The position numbers and the translations under genes are program-made. The notes below the pieces were generated by a model, which worked only from the letters and a program-made list of their open reading frames with translations, was not told where the DNA came from and ran no database searches. A stretch of DNA of 7,254 nt from Campylobacterales bacterium (GTDB taxonomy: Bacteria > Campylobacterota > Campylobacteria > Campylobacterales > Hydrogenimonadaceae): assembly GCA_027065635.1 (NCBI GenBank), contig JAMONQ010000158.1, forward strand, positions 1 through 7,254, given 5' to 3'. Shown here piece after piece: positions 1-5,800 of the stretch (the first letter of the stretch is position 1; each line of letters starts with the position of its first letter).

Positions 1-1214
1 AAGTGCTTTTGCAGGCTGAGCCGTTTGCCCGGCTTGACGACGATCCGCTTGATCTTGTAGCCGGCGGTATCTTCCAAAACGGTATATGTTCCCCATGGGC
101 GATGAGCGGTAAGGTGTACCGTAGGAAGTTGAGAGCCGGACTCTTTCAGTTTTTTGACTACCTCTTTTACTTTTTGTGAACTACCTTTTTTTGAAACGAG
201 CAGGGCATCCCCGGTATCTACGATCATGAGATCTTCGATATCGACCGTAGCAATTGTCCTGTCCGAGCCGATAATGAGGTTGTTTTTCGATCCTATGGAA
301 ATATGAGAGTCGTTTTGTGTATTGCCGTTTTCATCTTTGGGAAGCTCTTCATATAGGGCATCGAAACTTCCCAGGTCGCTCCATCCGATATCGCACGGGA
401 TCACCTTGACTTTTTCACTCTTCTCCATTACCGCATAGTCGATACTCTCGTCCGGAATCGCTATCATATCTGCGTGTCGAATACGCAGCTGTCCCCTGGC
501 AATCTCCTCTCTCTTTTCATGTGCCATGAGAGAAGTCTCGTAAATATCGGGAGCATGCTTTTTCAGCTCCTCCAGAAAGAGGCCGGCTTTAAAGCAGAAC
601 ATACCGGAATTCCAGTAGTAGTTTCCGGCAGCGAGATACTTTTGTGCCGTTTCGGCATCCGGTTTTTCATGAAACTTTCTGACATCGAGCACTAAGAGCT
701 TGCCGGCTTCCGCTTCCTGTTTCATGCCTGTTTGTCGCTTCGCTTCGATATATCCGAAGCCTGTTTCGGGATATGAGGGTTCGATACCGAAAGTGACCAG
801 ACACTCATTCTTGGCCGCGTCTTTTGCGGAGGCTATTGCATCAAGATATGCCGTTTCGTTTTTTATTAGATGGTCCGACGGGGTGACGAGTACGATCTCT
901 TCCGGATCGATGTTCAGACATGCCAGGGCGATGGCCGGTGCGGTATTGCGTCCGACAGGCTCCAGTAGGAATGTCGAATCTCCTGTATCGAGTGTTGAAC
1001 GGGTATCGAGCTCTTCAAGCTGGTCGAGCGCCAAAAAGTATTGCTCGGAGTTTGAAACGATAAACTGCCGACTACACGCTTTGGCATTGCGCTCCAAAGT
1101 CATCTGGAAGAGGGACTTTCCTCCAAAAAGCTTCACAAACTGTTTTGGCATGAGTGTCCTGCTTATAGGCCAGAGTCTCGTACCGCTTCCGCCGCATAGG
1201 ATTATGTTGGTCAT
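1..1214 (-). CDS. manC: Mannose-1-phosphate guanylyltransferase / mannose-6-phosphate isomerase (type II, bifunctional), 3' end cut by window edge
   Basis: Makes GDP-mannose from mannose-1-phosphate and GTP in the cytoplasm; bifunctional members also isomerise fructose-6-phosphate and mannose-6-phosphate. Translating from the ATG at 1214 gives 404 codons without a stop up to the edge. The nucleotidyltransferase domain shows the signature CGGSGTRLWP (residues 7-16) followed by PKQF (23-26), then TPSDHLI, FGYIEA, a KFHEKPD motif and WNSGMF. The C-terminal cupin (isomerase) domain begins around RPWGTYTVLE and is cut at LSLQKH, where family members continue with a metal-binding His cluster. The family is about 460-480 residues long, so roughly 60-75 codons lie outside. 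The start ATG overlaps the TGA of the GDP-fucose synthase gene by four bases (ATGA at 1211-1214), with a purine-rich AGAGAAG just upstream, so translation is probably coupled. It supplies the substrate of Gmd encoded upstream in the same operon. The family call is firm; isomerase activity is inferred. Confidence 0.93.
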   Translation of the reverse strand, partial: MTNIILCGGSGTRLWPISRTLMPKQFVKLFGGKSLFQMTLERNAKACSRQFIVSNSEQYFLALDQLEELDTRSTLDTGDSTFLLEPVGRNTAPAIALACLNIDPEEIVLVTPSDHLIKNETAYLDAIASAKDAAKNECLVTFGIEPSYPETGFGYIEAKRQTGMKQEAEAGKLLVLDVRKFHEKPDAETAQKYLAAGNYYWNSGMFCFKAGLFLEELKKHAPDIYETSLMAHEKREEIARGQLRIRHADMIAIPDESIDYAVMEKSEKVKVIPCDIGWSDLGSFDALYEELPKDENGNTQNDSHISIGSKNNLIIGSDRTIATVDIEDLMIVDTGDALLVSKKGSSQKVKEVVKKLKESGSQLPTVHLTAHRPWGTYTVLEDTAGYKIKRIVVKPGKRLSLQKH

Positions 1215-2359
1215 GACTTCTCTTTTTGGTTATCTATATACCATTTTGCCAGTTTTTCTATTCCCGCATCCAGCTCGACTTCATGCCTCCATCCGAGTGC
1301 ATGCAGTTTGCTTACATCGGTGAGTTTTTTCATGGTGCCGTCCGGTTTGGATACATTGTAATAAAAATCGCCTTGAAAACCTATAATTTTTTTTATGAGT
1401 TTGGCCAGCTCTTTTATGGAGATGTCCTCTCCGGTACCTATGTTGATGTGAGTGTTTCGGATCTCTCTTCGATCTGGAAGGTACGTATCTTTGAAATCGC
1501 GATTTTCCATCAAGAAGACGCAGGCATCTGCCATATCTTCGCTCCATAGAAATTCGCGCATAGGTTTGCCGCTGCCCCAGATTTCGATTTGGACACTGTT
1601 CGAATCGGATGACGGACTGTTTTTGATGCCGTATTTTGCGAGAATGGCGAGGATCTTCTCTTTTGAGTCTTCGCCGGTGATGCCTTCGATGGGAAGGTTG
1701 TTCAGGTCTGTTCGTACGGTATCCCAGTCGTTCTCCTCCAGCGCTTTGCCGAGGTGGATCTTTCGGATGAGAGCCGGCAGGACGTGGCTCTTTTCCAGGT
1801 CGAAGTTGTCGTTTGGGCCGTAGAGGTTGGTCGGCATGACGGCAATGTAGTTTGTGCCGTGCTGAAGATTGTAGCTTTCACACATCTTGATGCCGGCGAT
1901 TTTGGCGATAGCGTATGGTTCGTTTGTATACTCCAGCTCTCCTGTAAGCAGATACTCCTCTTTCATCGGCTGAGGACACTCTTTCGGATAGATGCAGGTC
2001 GAGCCCAGAAACATCAGTTTCTTGACGCCGTTTAGGTAGCTTTGGTGGATGACGTTGTTCTGGATCTGAAGGTTTTGGTAGATGAAGTCGGCGCGGTAGG
2101 TGTTGTTGGCTACGATACCGCCCACTTTTGCCGCGGCGAGAAAGACGTATTCCGGTTTGTATCTGCCAAAAAACTCCGTAACGTCGAGAGGGTCGGTAAG
2201 ATCGAGCCCTACCCACTCTACCGGTGCGGATGTATCCGGTTTTCCGGAGTGGTAGTTGGCGATGATATTGGAGTAACCTTTCTCGAGAAGGTTTTTGATG
2301 ATGGCGCTGCCGACAAGGCCGGTGCCGCCGGCGACAAAAATTTTGCTGTTTTTTTTCAT
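1211..2359 (-). CDS. fcl: GDP-L-fucose synthase (GDP-4-keto-6-deoxy-D-mannose 3,5-epimerase/4-reductase), long form
   Basis: Converts GDP-4-keto-6-deoxymannose to GDP-L-fucose with NADPH, the last step of the pathway begun by ManC and Gmd. This is an extended SDR protein of 382 residues. The Rossmann dinucleotide motif is GGTGLVG at residues 11-17. The catalytic triad of the family appears as Ser120 (LGSTCIYPK, with Cys122), Tyr149 and Lys153 (YAIAK), and His192 in SHVLPAL matches the catalytic His of E. coli Fcl. WGSGKPMREFLW (261-272) is the usual substrate-loop signature. Most homologues are 310-325 residues; the extra length is mainly a segment at about 205-256 between the SHVLPAL helix and WGSG. 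Its start overlaps the ORF6N stop (ATGA, 2356-2359) and its own stop overlaps the manC start, so the three genes are translationally chained. A sister epimerase/reductase acting on a related GDP-keto-sugar is possible but less likely. Confidence 0.93.
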   Translation of the reverse strand: MKKNSKIFVAGGTGLVGSAIIKNLLEKGYSNIIANYHSGKPDTSAPVEWVGLDLTDPLDVTEFFGRYKPEYVFLAAAKVGGIVANNTYRADFIYQNLQIQNNVIHQSYLNGVKKLMFLGSTCIYPKECPQPMKEEYLLTGELEYTNEPYAIAKIAGIKMCESYNLQHGTNYIAVMPTNLYGPNDNFDLEKSHVLPALIRKIHLGKALEENDWDTVRTDLNNLPIEGITGEDSKEKILAILAKYGIKNSPSSDSNSVQIEIWGSGKPMREFLWSEDMADACVFLMENRDFKDTYLPDRREIRNTHINIGTGEDISIKELAKLIKKIIGFQGDFYYNVSKPDGTMKKLTDVSKLHALGWRHEVELDAGIEKLAKWYIDNQKEKS

Positions 2360-2907
2360 TCCGATCTCTTCTTTTTGATGGTGTGTTTGAATTTTAATAC
2401 TGCAAAGTTGAGTTCTATGGTCGTTTCCGACTCATCAGTTTCGAGGTCGTCATCCAGTATTTCGGCGATCAGTTCGCCACTATGTTGCATCAGCTGACGT
2501 TGTGTGCTTTTGTCAGGAGTGTTTGAAAGTTTTTTGATCGTGCGTGTAAGCTCTTTGACTTTGGCGAAAGTTTCGATGATACTGATGGCTGTTTGAGTGG
2601 CGACAGGGCTTTTTATAATCGTTGCGAGCATATAAAGCCCTTTTTCGGTAAAGGCCTTGGGATTGACCGACGAATGCTTTAGAGGCTTGAACCGGTGAAA
2701 ATTTTTCACCAGTTCAGCTTTCTGTTTATCGTCGAGTTCGATGATATAGCCATCGGGAAATTTGGCCGGATTGTTTTTGACAGCTTTGTTGATCTCCTTG
2801 GTTTCAACGCCGTATAGTTGTGCTACATCCCTGTCTATAAGAACTTTTTGCCCGTCGACATCCAGTAGAAGTTCTTCTATTTTCTCTATTTTCACGATCT
2901 TTGCCAT
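2356..2907 (-). CDS. ORF6N-domain DNA-binding-type protein inside the nucleotide-sugar operon
   Basis: A 183-residue protein with an N-terminal ORF6N domain at about residues 10-70: KVLIDRDVAQLYGVETKEINKAV resembles the family hallmark (LDRDLAxLYGVxTKxLNxAV), followed by FPDGYIIEL. A second conserved block, AFTEKGLYMLATII (about 85-98), and the following helix TAISIIETFAKVKEL (about 105-120) are also typical. The rest is Lys/Glu-rich and ends KKKRSE. ORF6N domains are known from phage antirepressor-like proteins and from many chromosomal accessory genes; DNA binding is presumed and no target is known here. It starts 10 bases after the stop of the orphan gmd tail and ends in an ATGA overlap with fcl, so it is co-transcribed with sugar-nucleotide genes to which it has no evident biochemical link. 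The upstream RBS is weak (GAAGAAG). Whether it regulates this operon or is a passenger cannot be told from sequence. Confidence 0.85.
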   Translation of the reverse strand: MAKIVKIEKIEELLLDVDGQKVLIDRDVAQLYGVETKEINKAVKNNPAKFPDGYIIELDDKQKAELVKNFHRFKPLKHSSVNPKAFTEKGLYMLATIIKSPVATQTAISIIETFAKVKELTRTIKKLSNTPDKSTQRQLMQHSGELIAEILDDDLETDESETTIELNFAVLKFKHTIKKKRSE

Positions 2908-2916
2908 GCTTCTTCG

Positions 2917-2944
2917 CTTACTCGAAATAGTTCATGATCGTATA
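2917..2944. repeat. Direct repeat 1, left copy (duplicated gmd 3' end)
   Basis: Matches 3553-3580 at 26 of 28 positions. The mismatches are 2919 (T versus C, making the stop TAA rather than TGA) and 2939 (C versus G, a synonymous Thr codon). It spans the last eight gmd codons, the stop and one further base. The distance between corresponding bases is 636 bp, and ccdA and ccdB lie between the copies. Confidence 0.9.
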
Positions 2945-2962
2945 ATCTTTGGCCTGTTCGAA
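2918..2962 (-). pseudogene. Orphan copy of the gmd 3' end (last codons plus stop)
   Basis: Read on the minus strand, the bases after the ccdB stop encode FEQAKDYTIMNYFE and then TAA (2918-2920). The last eight residues are identical to the C-terminus of the intact Gmd (GGYTIMNYFE-stop, TGA at 3554-3556). The DNA match is almost exact over the last eight codons and fades upstream, although an Ala is still shared (QAKDY versus KAGGY). The tail has no start codon and lies in the same frame as ccdB, separated from it only by the ccdB stop. It is most simply the original or donor-derived end of gmd left behind when ccdAB came in. The ORF6N gene starts 10 bases further on, which suggests the pre-insertion order was gmd followed directly by ORF6N. 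Confidence 0.8.
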
Positions 2963-3271
2963 TCATTTAAAAGCCTGTAACCAAAAAATCGACAGCCCTA
3001 CGATTTCATTCCGGTTGTCGGTGAGAGATGTTACCTTTGTCGTGCAAAGTTCCCCTGGAACGGCTGTCATCTCCCGGGTCGCCATAATAAGAGTCTCTCT
3101 TTTTACCGTCAAAACGGGATTAAGATGGGTGATCGGCTCCAGATCCTTTACCGGCGGTACTACAAGGTGTGTCGCCAAGATGTCGTGAAGGTCGTTTTGC
3201 AGATCCAGAAAGCAGGGTACGTGTTTTTTAGTTCTGGGGTTTTTGTTTTCGTAAACGTCGAATTGGGCCAC
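2963..3271 (-). CDS. ccdB: CcdB-family toxin (predicted DNA gyrase poison)
   Basis: Toxin of a type II toxin-antitoxin pair; the F-plasmid relative poisons GyrA and is neutralised by CcdA. I choose the GTG at 3271, which overlaps the ccdA TAG by one base (TAGTG) and has AGGA seven bases upstream. It gives 102 residues against 101 in F-plasmid CcdB, and the product begins MAQFDVYENK, as CcdBs do. An ATG exists further upstream at 3361 but would run inside ccdA. Family features: the N-terminal strand AQFDVY, CFLDLQNDL (20-28), HLVVPP (35-40), LNPVLTV (50-56), a TREMTAVP block (65-72) and NEI (88-90). The odd part is the tail: it ends IFWLQAFK, whereas known CcdBs end in Gly-Ile, residues required for gyrase poisoning in F CcdB. 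The fold call is firm; present toxicity is uncertain. Confidence 0.88.
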   Translation of the reverse strand: MAQFDVYENKNPRTKKHVPCFLDLQNDLHDILATHLVVPPVKDLEPITHLNPVLTVKRETLIMATREMTAVPGELCTTKVTSLTDNRNEIVGLSIFWLQAFK

Positions 3272-3510
3272 TAAAAGGTCCTGTACTCTTTGCCGAAGAG
3301 GCTGTTCGTTTCGATATACCGATTGAAGGCTTCGATAGCGGATCGGTTCTTTTTGAGCCACTCCTTTCGGCGCTTCCCTTTTTGAAGATTTGAAAGGTGG
3401 GCGTTTAGCGCGTCTTTGATGATTTGAGTCTTTTTCGGTCCCGTTTTCATGGCGGTCTCGCTAAGCGCTTCGATCAATGACTCTACGAGCGTGATCGTTA
3501 TTTTACGCAT
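3271..3510 (-). CDS. ccdA: CcdA-family antitoxin (ribbon-helix-helix)
   Basis: A 79-residue antitoxin partner of CcdB. Residues 1-40 (RKITITLVESLIEALSETA, then TQIIKDALNAHL) have the beta-strand plus two-helix pattern of a ribbon-helix-helix DNA-binding dimer. The C-terminal half is charged (KRRKEWLKKN) and ends RYIETNSLFGKEYRTF, which parallels the toxin-binding tail of F CcdA (RFIEMNGSFADENRDW). I take the ATG at 3510, which has GAGG five bases upstream; an in-frame GTG lies directly before it at 3513. The gene starts 43 bases after the gmd stop and overlaps ccdB by one base, giving the usual antitoxin-first order. By family knowledge CcdA, with CcdB, represses its own promoter; a candidate operator lies just upstream. 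Read-through from gmd could also transcribe the pair. Confidence 0.88.
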   Translation of the reverse strand: MRKITITLVESLIEALSETAMKTGPKKTQIIKDALNAHLSNLQKGKRRKEWLKKNRSAIEAFNRYIETNSLFGKEYRTF

Positions 3511-3535
3511 CACACCCTCTTCCCCTTGCAGTAAA

Positions 3536-3552
3536 TACCATATTTTACCATA
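3536..3552. promoter_or_regulatory. Candidate ccdAB operator: two TACCATA repeats one helical turn apart
   Basis: On the plus strand TACCATA occurs at 3536-3542 and again at 3546-3552, exactly 10 bp apart. An imperfect inverted repeat (GTAAA...TTTAC, 3531-3548) overlaps them. The site lies between the gmd stop and the ccdA start. Ribbon-helix-helix antitoxins commonly bind short repeats spaced by about one turn over their own promoter, so this is a plausible CcdA autoregulatory site. No convincing -35/-10 pair was found, and binding is inferred. Confidence 0.45.
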
Positions 3553-3580
3553 CTCACTCGAAATAGTTCATGATGGTATA
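3553..3580. repeat. Direct repeat 1, right copy (within the intact gmd 3' end)
   Basis: The partner of 2917-2944, in the same orientation. This copy forms the actual C-terminal codons and TGA stop of the full-length gmd gene. The similarity stops sharply at the codon before TAT (GGC here, GAT in the other copy). Confidence 0.9.
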
Positions 3581-4702
3581 GCCGCCGGCTTTGAGGTATT
3601 CATCTTTCTTCATCAGCTTCAGGTCGCTCGCCATCATTTCGTCCACCAGTTCGTTGAGTGTATGCTCGGGCTCCCAACCCAGCTTCTCTTTCGCCTTGGT
3701 AGGATCCCCTATAAGAAGATCGACTTCCGTCGGGCGGAAGTATCGCGGATCTACGGCGACGACTTCGCGCCCCTTCAGGCTTTCGGGATCGAGTTGGCTT
3801 TGGGTCCGCTCTTTGAAGAGCGTATCGTCGACTTCGGTGATGAAGCCGACTTCATCCACACCGCTCCCTTTGAAGGCGAGCTCGATACCGCAATAGCCAA
3901 ACGCCATCTTTACGAAGTCGCGCACCGATGTCGTCTTGCCCGTCGCGATGACCCAGTCTTCAGGCTTGTCCGCCTGCAGGATCATCCACATCATTCGCAC
4001 ATAGTCTTTCGCATGGCCCCAGTCACGTTTGGCATCGAGGTTTCCGAGATATAGTTTGTCCTGCAGCCCCAACACTATTTTGGAAGCGGCGCGGGTGATC
4101 TTTCTGGTGACGAACGTCTCGCCGCGCACCGGTGATTCGTGGTTGAAAAGGATACCGTTGCATGCGAACATGTCGTATGCTTCTCGATAGTTGACGGTGA
4201 TCCAGTATGCGTACATTTTGGCGACGGCGTAGGGAGATCTTGGGTAGAACGGTGTCGTTTCGCTCTGCGGGATCTCCTGTACCTTTCCGTATAGCTCGGA
4301 TGTGGAGGCCTGATAGATACGCGTCTTCTTTTCCAGTCCGAGCAGCCGTACCGCCTCGAGGATGCGAAGCGTTCCGGTGCCGTCGGCATTGGCGACGTAT
4401 TCTGGTGTTTCGAAACTTACCGCGACATGGCTCATGGCCGCCAGATTGTATATCTCATCCGGCTGGACCTCCTGGATGATGCGGGTGAGATTCATCGAGT
4501 CGGTCATGTCTCCGTAGTGGAGAATGAAGTTTCGGTTCTCTACATGCGGATCCTGATATAGATGGTCGATGCGGTCGGTGTTGAAAAGAGAAGCGCGCCG
4601 CTTGATGCCGTGGACGATATACCCTTTTTTGAGAAGAAACTCCGCAAGATAGGAGCCGTCCTGACCGGTGATGCCGGTGATTAGTGCAATTTTTTTCCCC
4701 AT
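3554..4702 (-). CDS. gmd: GDP-mannose 4,6-dehydratase
   Basis: Converts GDP-mannose to GDP-4-keto-6-deoxymannose using tightly bound NADP. The protein is an extended SDR of 382 residues (E. coli Gmd is 373). The Rossmann motif is GITGQDGSYL (10-19). The active-site region STSELYG (133-139) carries the family Ser/Thr and Glu, and Tyr158 and Lys162 form the YxxxK pair (PRSPYAVAK). Further family signatures are KRRASLFNT (34-42), NHESP...GETFVTRKIT (187-203), RDWGHAKDYV (226-235) and VDPRYFRPTEVD (317-328). The usual second residue pair in NHESPRRG is PVR here, a position that varies among homologues. It is the first gene of the sugar operon, 126 bases downstream of comEA; an AAGG lies about 10 bases before the ATG, and the AT-rich upstream region has only weak promoter-like matches. 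Its last codons are duplicated beyond ccdAB, yet the gene itself is complete. Confidence 0.96.
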   Translation of the reverse strand: MGKKIALITGITGQDGSYLAEFLLKKGYIVHGIKRRASLFNTDRIDHLYQDPHVENRNFILHYGDMTDSMNLTRIIQEVQPDEIYNLAAMSHVAVSFETPEYVANADGTGTLRILEAVRLLGLEKKTRIYQASTSELYGKVQEIPQSETTPFYPRSPYAVAKMYAYWITVNYREAYDMFACNGILFNHESPVRGETFVTRKITRAASKIVLGLQDKLYLGNLDAKRDWGHAKDYVRMMWMILQADKPEDWVIATGKTTSVRDFVKMAFGYCGIELAFKGSGVDEVGFITEVDDTLFKERTQSQLDPESLKGREVVAVDPRYFRPTEVDLLIGDPTKAKEKLGWEPEHTLNELVDEMMASDLKLMKKDEYLKAGGYTIMNYFE

Positions 4703-4808
4703 GGTGTCATTGCCTTTTGTTAGCTGATATTTAAATAGATACTACTAAAAGTGTGCTTAAAATAGGATATGGGAGATTTTATTGGGATATCGATCTTTTT
4801 GGTTGAGC

Positions 4809-4829
4809 GGCCCCCTCTTTCTCGGGGCC
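4809..4829 (-). terminator. GC-rich hairpin at the comEA stop, possible terminator without a U-tract
   Basis: GGCCCC (4809-4814) pairs perfectly with GGGGCC (4824-4829) around a nine-base loop, and the stem touches the comEA TAG. In the direction of comEA transcription the stem is followed by GCTCAACC rather than a run of T, so it is not a canonical intrinsic terminator. It may stabilise the mRNA end or slow polymerase before gmd. Confidence 0.4.
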
Positions 4830-5077
4830 TATTTGCGGCATGGGCCTGCTTTTAGGAAGGGTTTCAGCTTTTTGACGGTTTTTGCGCCTATCCCCTTGAT
4901 TTTTGCAAGATCGTCGACACTATGAAAGCACTCCGACTCCCTGAAAGCCACGATCTGCTTGGCCTTTTTCGCACCGATTCCCTTGACGCTTTGCAGCTCT
5001 TTGGCCGATGCACTGTTTATATCCACCGCACCAAATAGTGCGACAGCCGAGAGGAGTGTGGCCAAAAAAAGTTTCAT
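4829..5077 (-). CDS. comEA: ComEA-like exported helix-hairpin-helix DNA-binding protein
   Basis: An 82-residue protein with an N-terminal hydrophobic export signal (MKLFLATLLSAVALFGA) followed by the core of ComEA: VDINSASAKELQSVKGIGAK (18-37), then FHSVDDLAKIKGIGAKTVKK (51-70). The two GIGAK hairpins are the tandem helix-hairpin-helix DNA-backbone contacts, and DINSASAKEL is the family hallmark. Periplasmic ComEA binds incoming double-stranded DNA during natural transformation. This is the short form typical of Gram-negatives, without the SLBB domain of Gram-positive ComEA. Two cysteines (50 and 80) could form a disulfide in the periplasm. The signal cleavage site is not obvious (no clean AxA just after the hydrophobic core). 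AAGGA lies seven bases before the ATG, and a good promoter is upstream. No other competence gene is visible, so a role in uptake is by family only. Confidence 0.9.
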   Translation of the reverse strand: MKLFLATLLSAVALFGAVDINSASAKELQSVKGIGAKKAKQIVAFRESECFHSVDDLAKIKGIGAKTVKKLKPFLKAGPCRK

Positions 5078-5109
5078 ACAGGTATCCTTTGTTCGGTATT
5101 GTGAATCAA

Positions 5110-5138
5110 ATTATAATAAAAACAATTGCAAAAAGCAA
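5110..5138 (-). promoter_or_regulatory. Sigma-70-type promoter of comEA
   Basis: On the minus strand TTGCTT (5133-5138) is followed after exactly 17 bases by a perfect TATAAT (5110-5115), 32 bases before the comEA ATG. The spacer is T-rich. Its position between the orphan membrane-protein tail and comEA indicates comEA is transcribed on its own rather than from the gene upstream. Confidence 0.7.
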
Positions 5139-5190
5139 TAAAAAATATAGATTGACACCAAAACAGTTTGTAGTAGAGTGAAATTTGTTT

Positions 5191-5219
5191 ATTATTGCAT
5201 CAGAGCGAGGAAGGTGAGG
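5191..5219. repeat. Direct repeat 2, left copy (duplicated 3' end of membrane protein gene)
   Basis: Matches 6268-6296 at 26 of 29 positions. The core 5196-5219 matches 6273-6296 at 23 of 24. All three differences are transitions: 5193 (stop TAA versus TGA), 5195 (CAA versus CAG) and 5211 (Phe versus Ser codon). The two copies are 1077 bp apart, have the same orientation, and flank mntA and hepT. Confidence 0.9.
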
Positions 5220-5230
5220 AACACATAGTT
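5192..5230 (-). pseudogene. Orphan copy of the 3' end of the membrane protein gene
   Basis: Read on the minus strand this encodes NYVFLTFLALMQ then TAA (5192-5194). The intact gene at 6269-6661 ends IYPALTSLALMQ then TGA. Over the shared end the DNA is nearly identical (one Ser/Phe change, one synonymous Gln codon, and the stop). A stop (TAA, 5231-5233) lies just upstream in frame and there is no start, so this is a leftover tail and not a gene. The hepT gene ends 102 bases upstream of it. Confidence 0.75.
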
Positions 5231-5332
5231 TTAAAAGTTTAGACTGTTTCGATTATAAAAAGGAGATTCATCGACCCACTTTCTGATTCTTCTGAAAGCG
5301 AGGTAAATAGCGGCCGAAGATAAAGAACAATA

Positions 5333-5800
5333 TCAATCTTCACCTTTTTCTCGTTTCCGGGAGCCAAGACTTTCAAGCTCTTTGACGATGAAGTCCAGGT
5401 AGCTGTTATCTTCGATGAAGGAGTCAATGAGCTCTTGCTTCAACTCTTTATCAATATTGTCAATGATGTTGAATATCGTCTCTTCGAAAGCGTGCAACTC
5501 ATTATTGATAATAGCCCATACGATATCTTCATCAATGCCGAAGTATTCATGCGTAATCTGGTTTCTGAAGTCGACTATTTTTCTGTAACGACTCTCAAGA
5601 AGATTGTGGTTTAAAAGGTGTTTGCTGGCCTCTCCCAAAATCTCGAACTCTCTAATGACACAGTCCCAGTCTGTGAAACTGTGCATCAGGTCTTGTGCAC
5701 TATCAAATTTTGAAGCGACTTTTTTTATTTTTGCGAGAGCTATGAAACAGTCGAAAACAAATAGCTCGACAGTGCGCCCTCTTTTAGCGGAGTCAGACAT
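5333..5800 (-). CDS. hepT: HepT-like HEPN-domain toxin (predicted ribonuclease)
   Basis: A 155-residue, mostly helical HEPN protein. Its catalytic signature is Arg79-Asn-Gln-Ile-Thr-His84-Glu-Tyr86, the R-x4-H-x-Y motif of HepT ribonuclease toxins, followed by FGIDEDIVW, also typical. In studied type VII systems HepT attacks RNA (tRNA 3' ends in at least one case), and the partner MntA neutralises it by AMPylating the motif tyrosine, here Tyr86. FEILGEASKHL (52-62) is the conserved helix before the motif. After about residue 120 there is an acidic and then basic extension (ELKQELIDSFIEDN...GSRKREKGED), longer than in most HepTs. The start ATG at 5800 overlaps the mntA stop by eight bases, so antitoxin comes first and translation is probably coupled. 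Base composition is AT-richer than the sugar genes, consistent with acquisition. Confidence 0.9.
   Translation of the reverse strand: MSDSAKRGRTVELFVFDCFIALAKIKKVASKFDSAQDLMHSFTDWDCVIREFEILGEASKHLLNHNLLESRYRKIVDFRNQITHEYFGIDEDIVWAIINNELHAFEETIFNIIDNIDKELKQELIDSFIEDNSYLDFIVKELESLGSRKREKGED

Larger units (their letters stand above)
2917..3580 (-). mobile_element. Candidate ccdAB insertion unit bounded by gmd-end direct repeats
   Basis: The segment consists of the intact gmd end, a short regulatory gap, ccdA, ccdB and a second gmd end. Removing one repeat copy and the intervening DNA (636 bp) would leave a complete gmd and place the ORF6N gene 10 bases after its stop. There are no terminal inverted repeats, transposase, integrase or integron-type attC visible. 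The insertion interpretation is an inference from the repeat and the orphan tail. Confidence 0.6.

Noticed and set aside
700..1323. 207-codon plus-strand open frame opposite manC
   Set aside because: ManC on the minus strand is unmistakable through the whole stretch; the plus frame has Ser/Arg-rich composition typical of an antisense shadow.
3449..4054. Long open frame (201 codons) on the plus strand opposite ccdA and gmd
   Set aside because: It is antisense to a strongly supported gmd, the translation shows no domain, and there is no promoter or RBS. It is a shadow of high-GC codon usage on the other strand.
5152..5180. Plus-strand promoter-like TTGACA followed by TAGAGT
   Set aside because: There is no plus-strand gene downstream and the -10 is weak. 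It lies in AT-rich DNA behind the comEA promoter, so chance is the best explanation.
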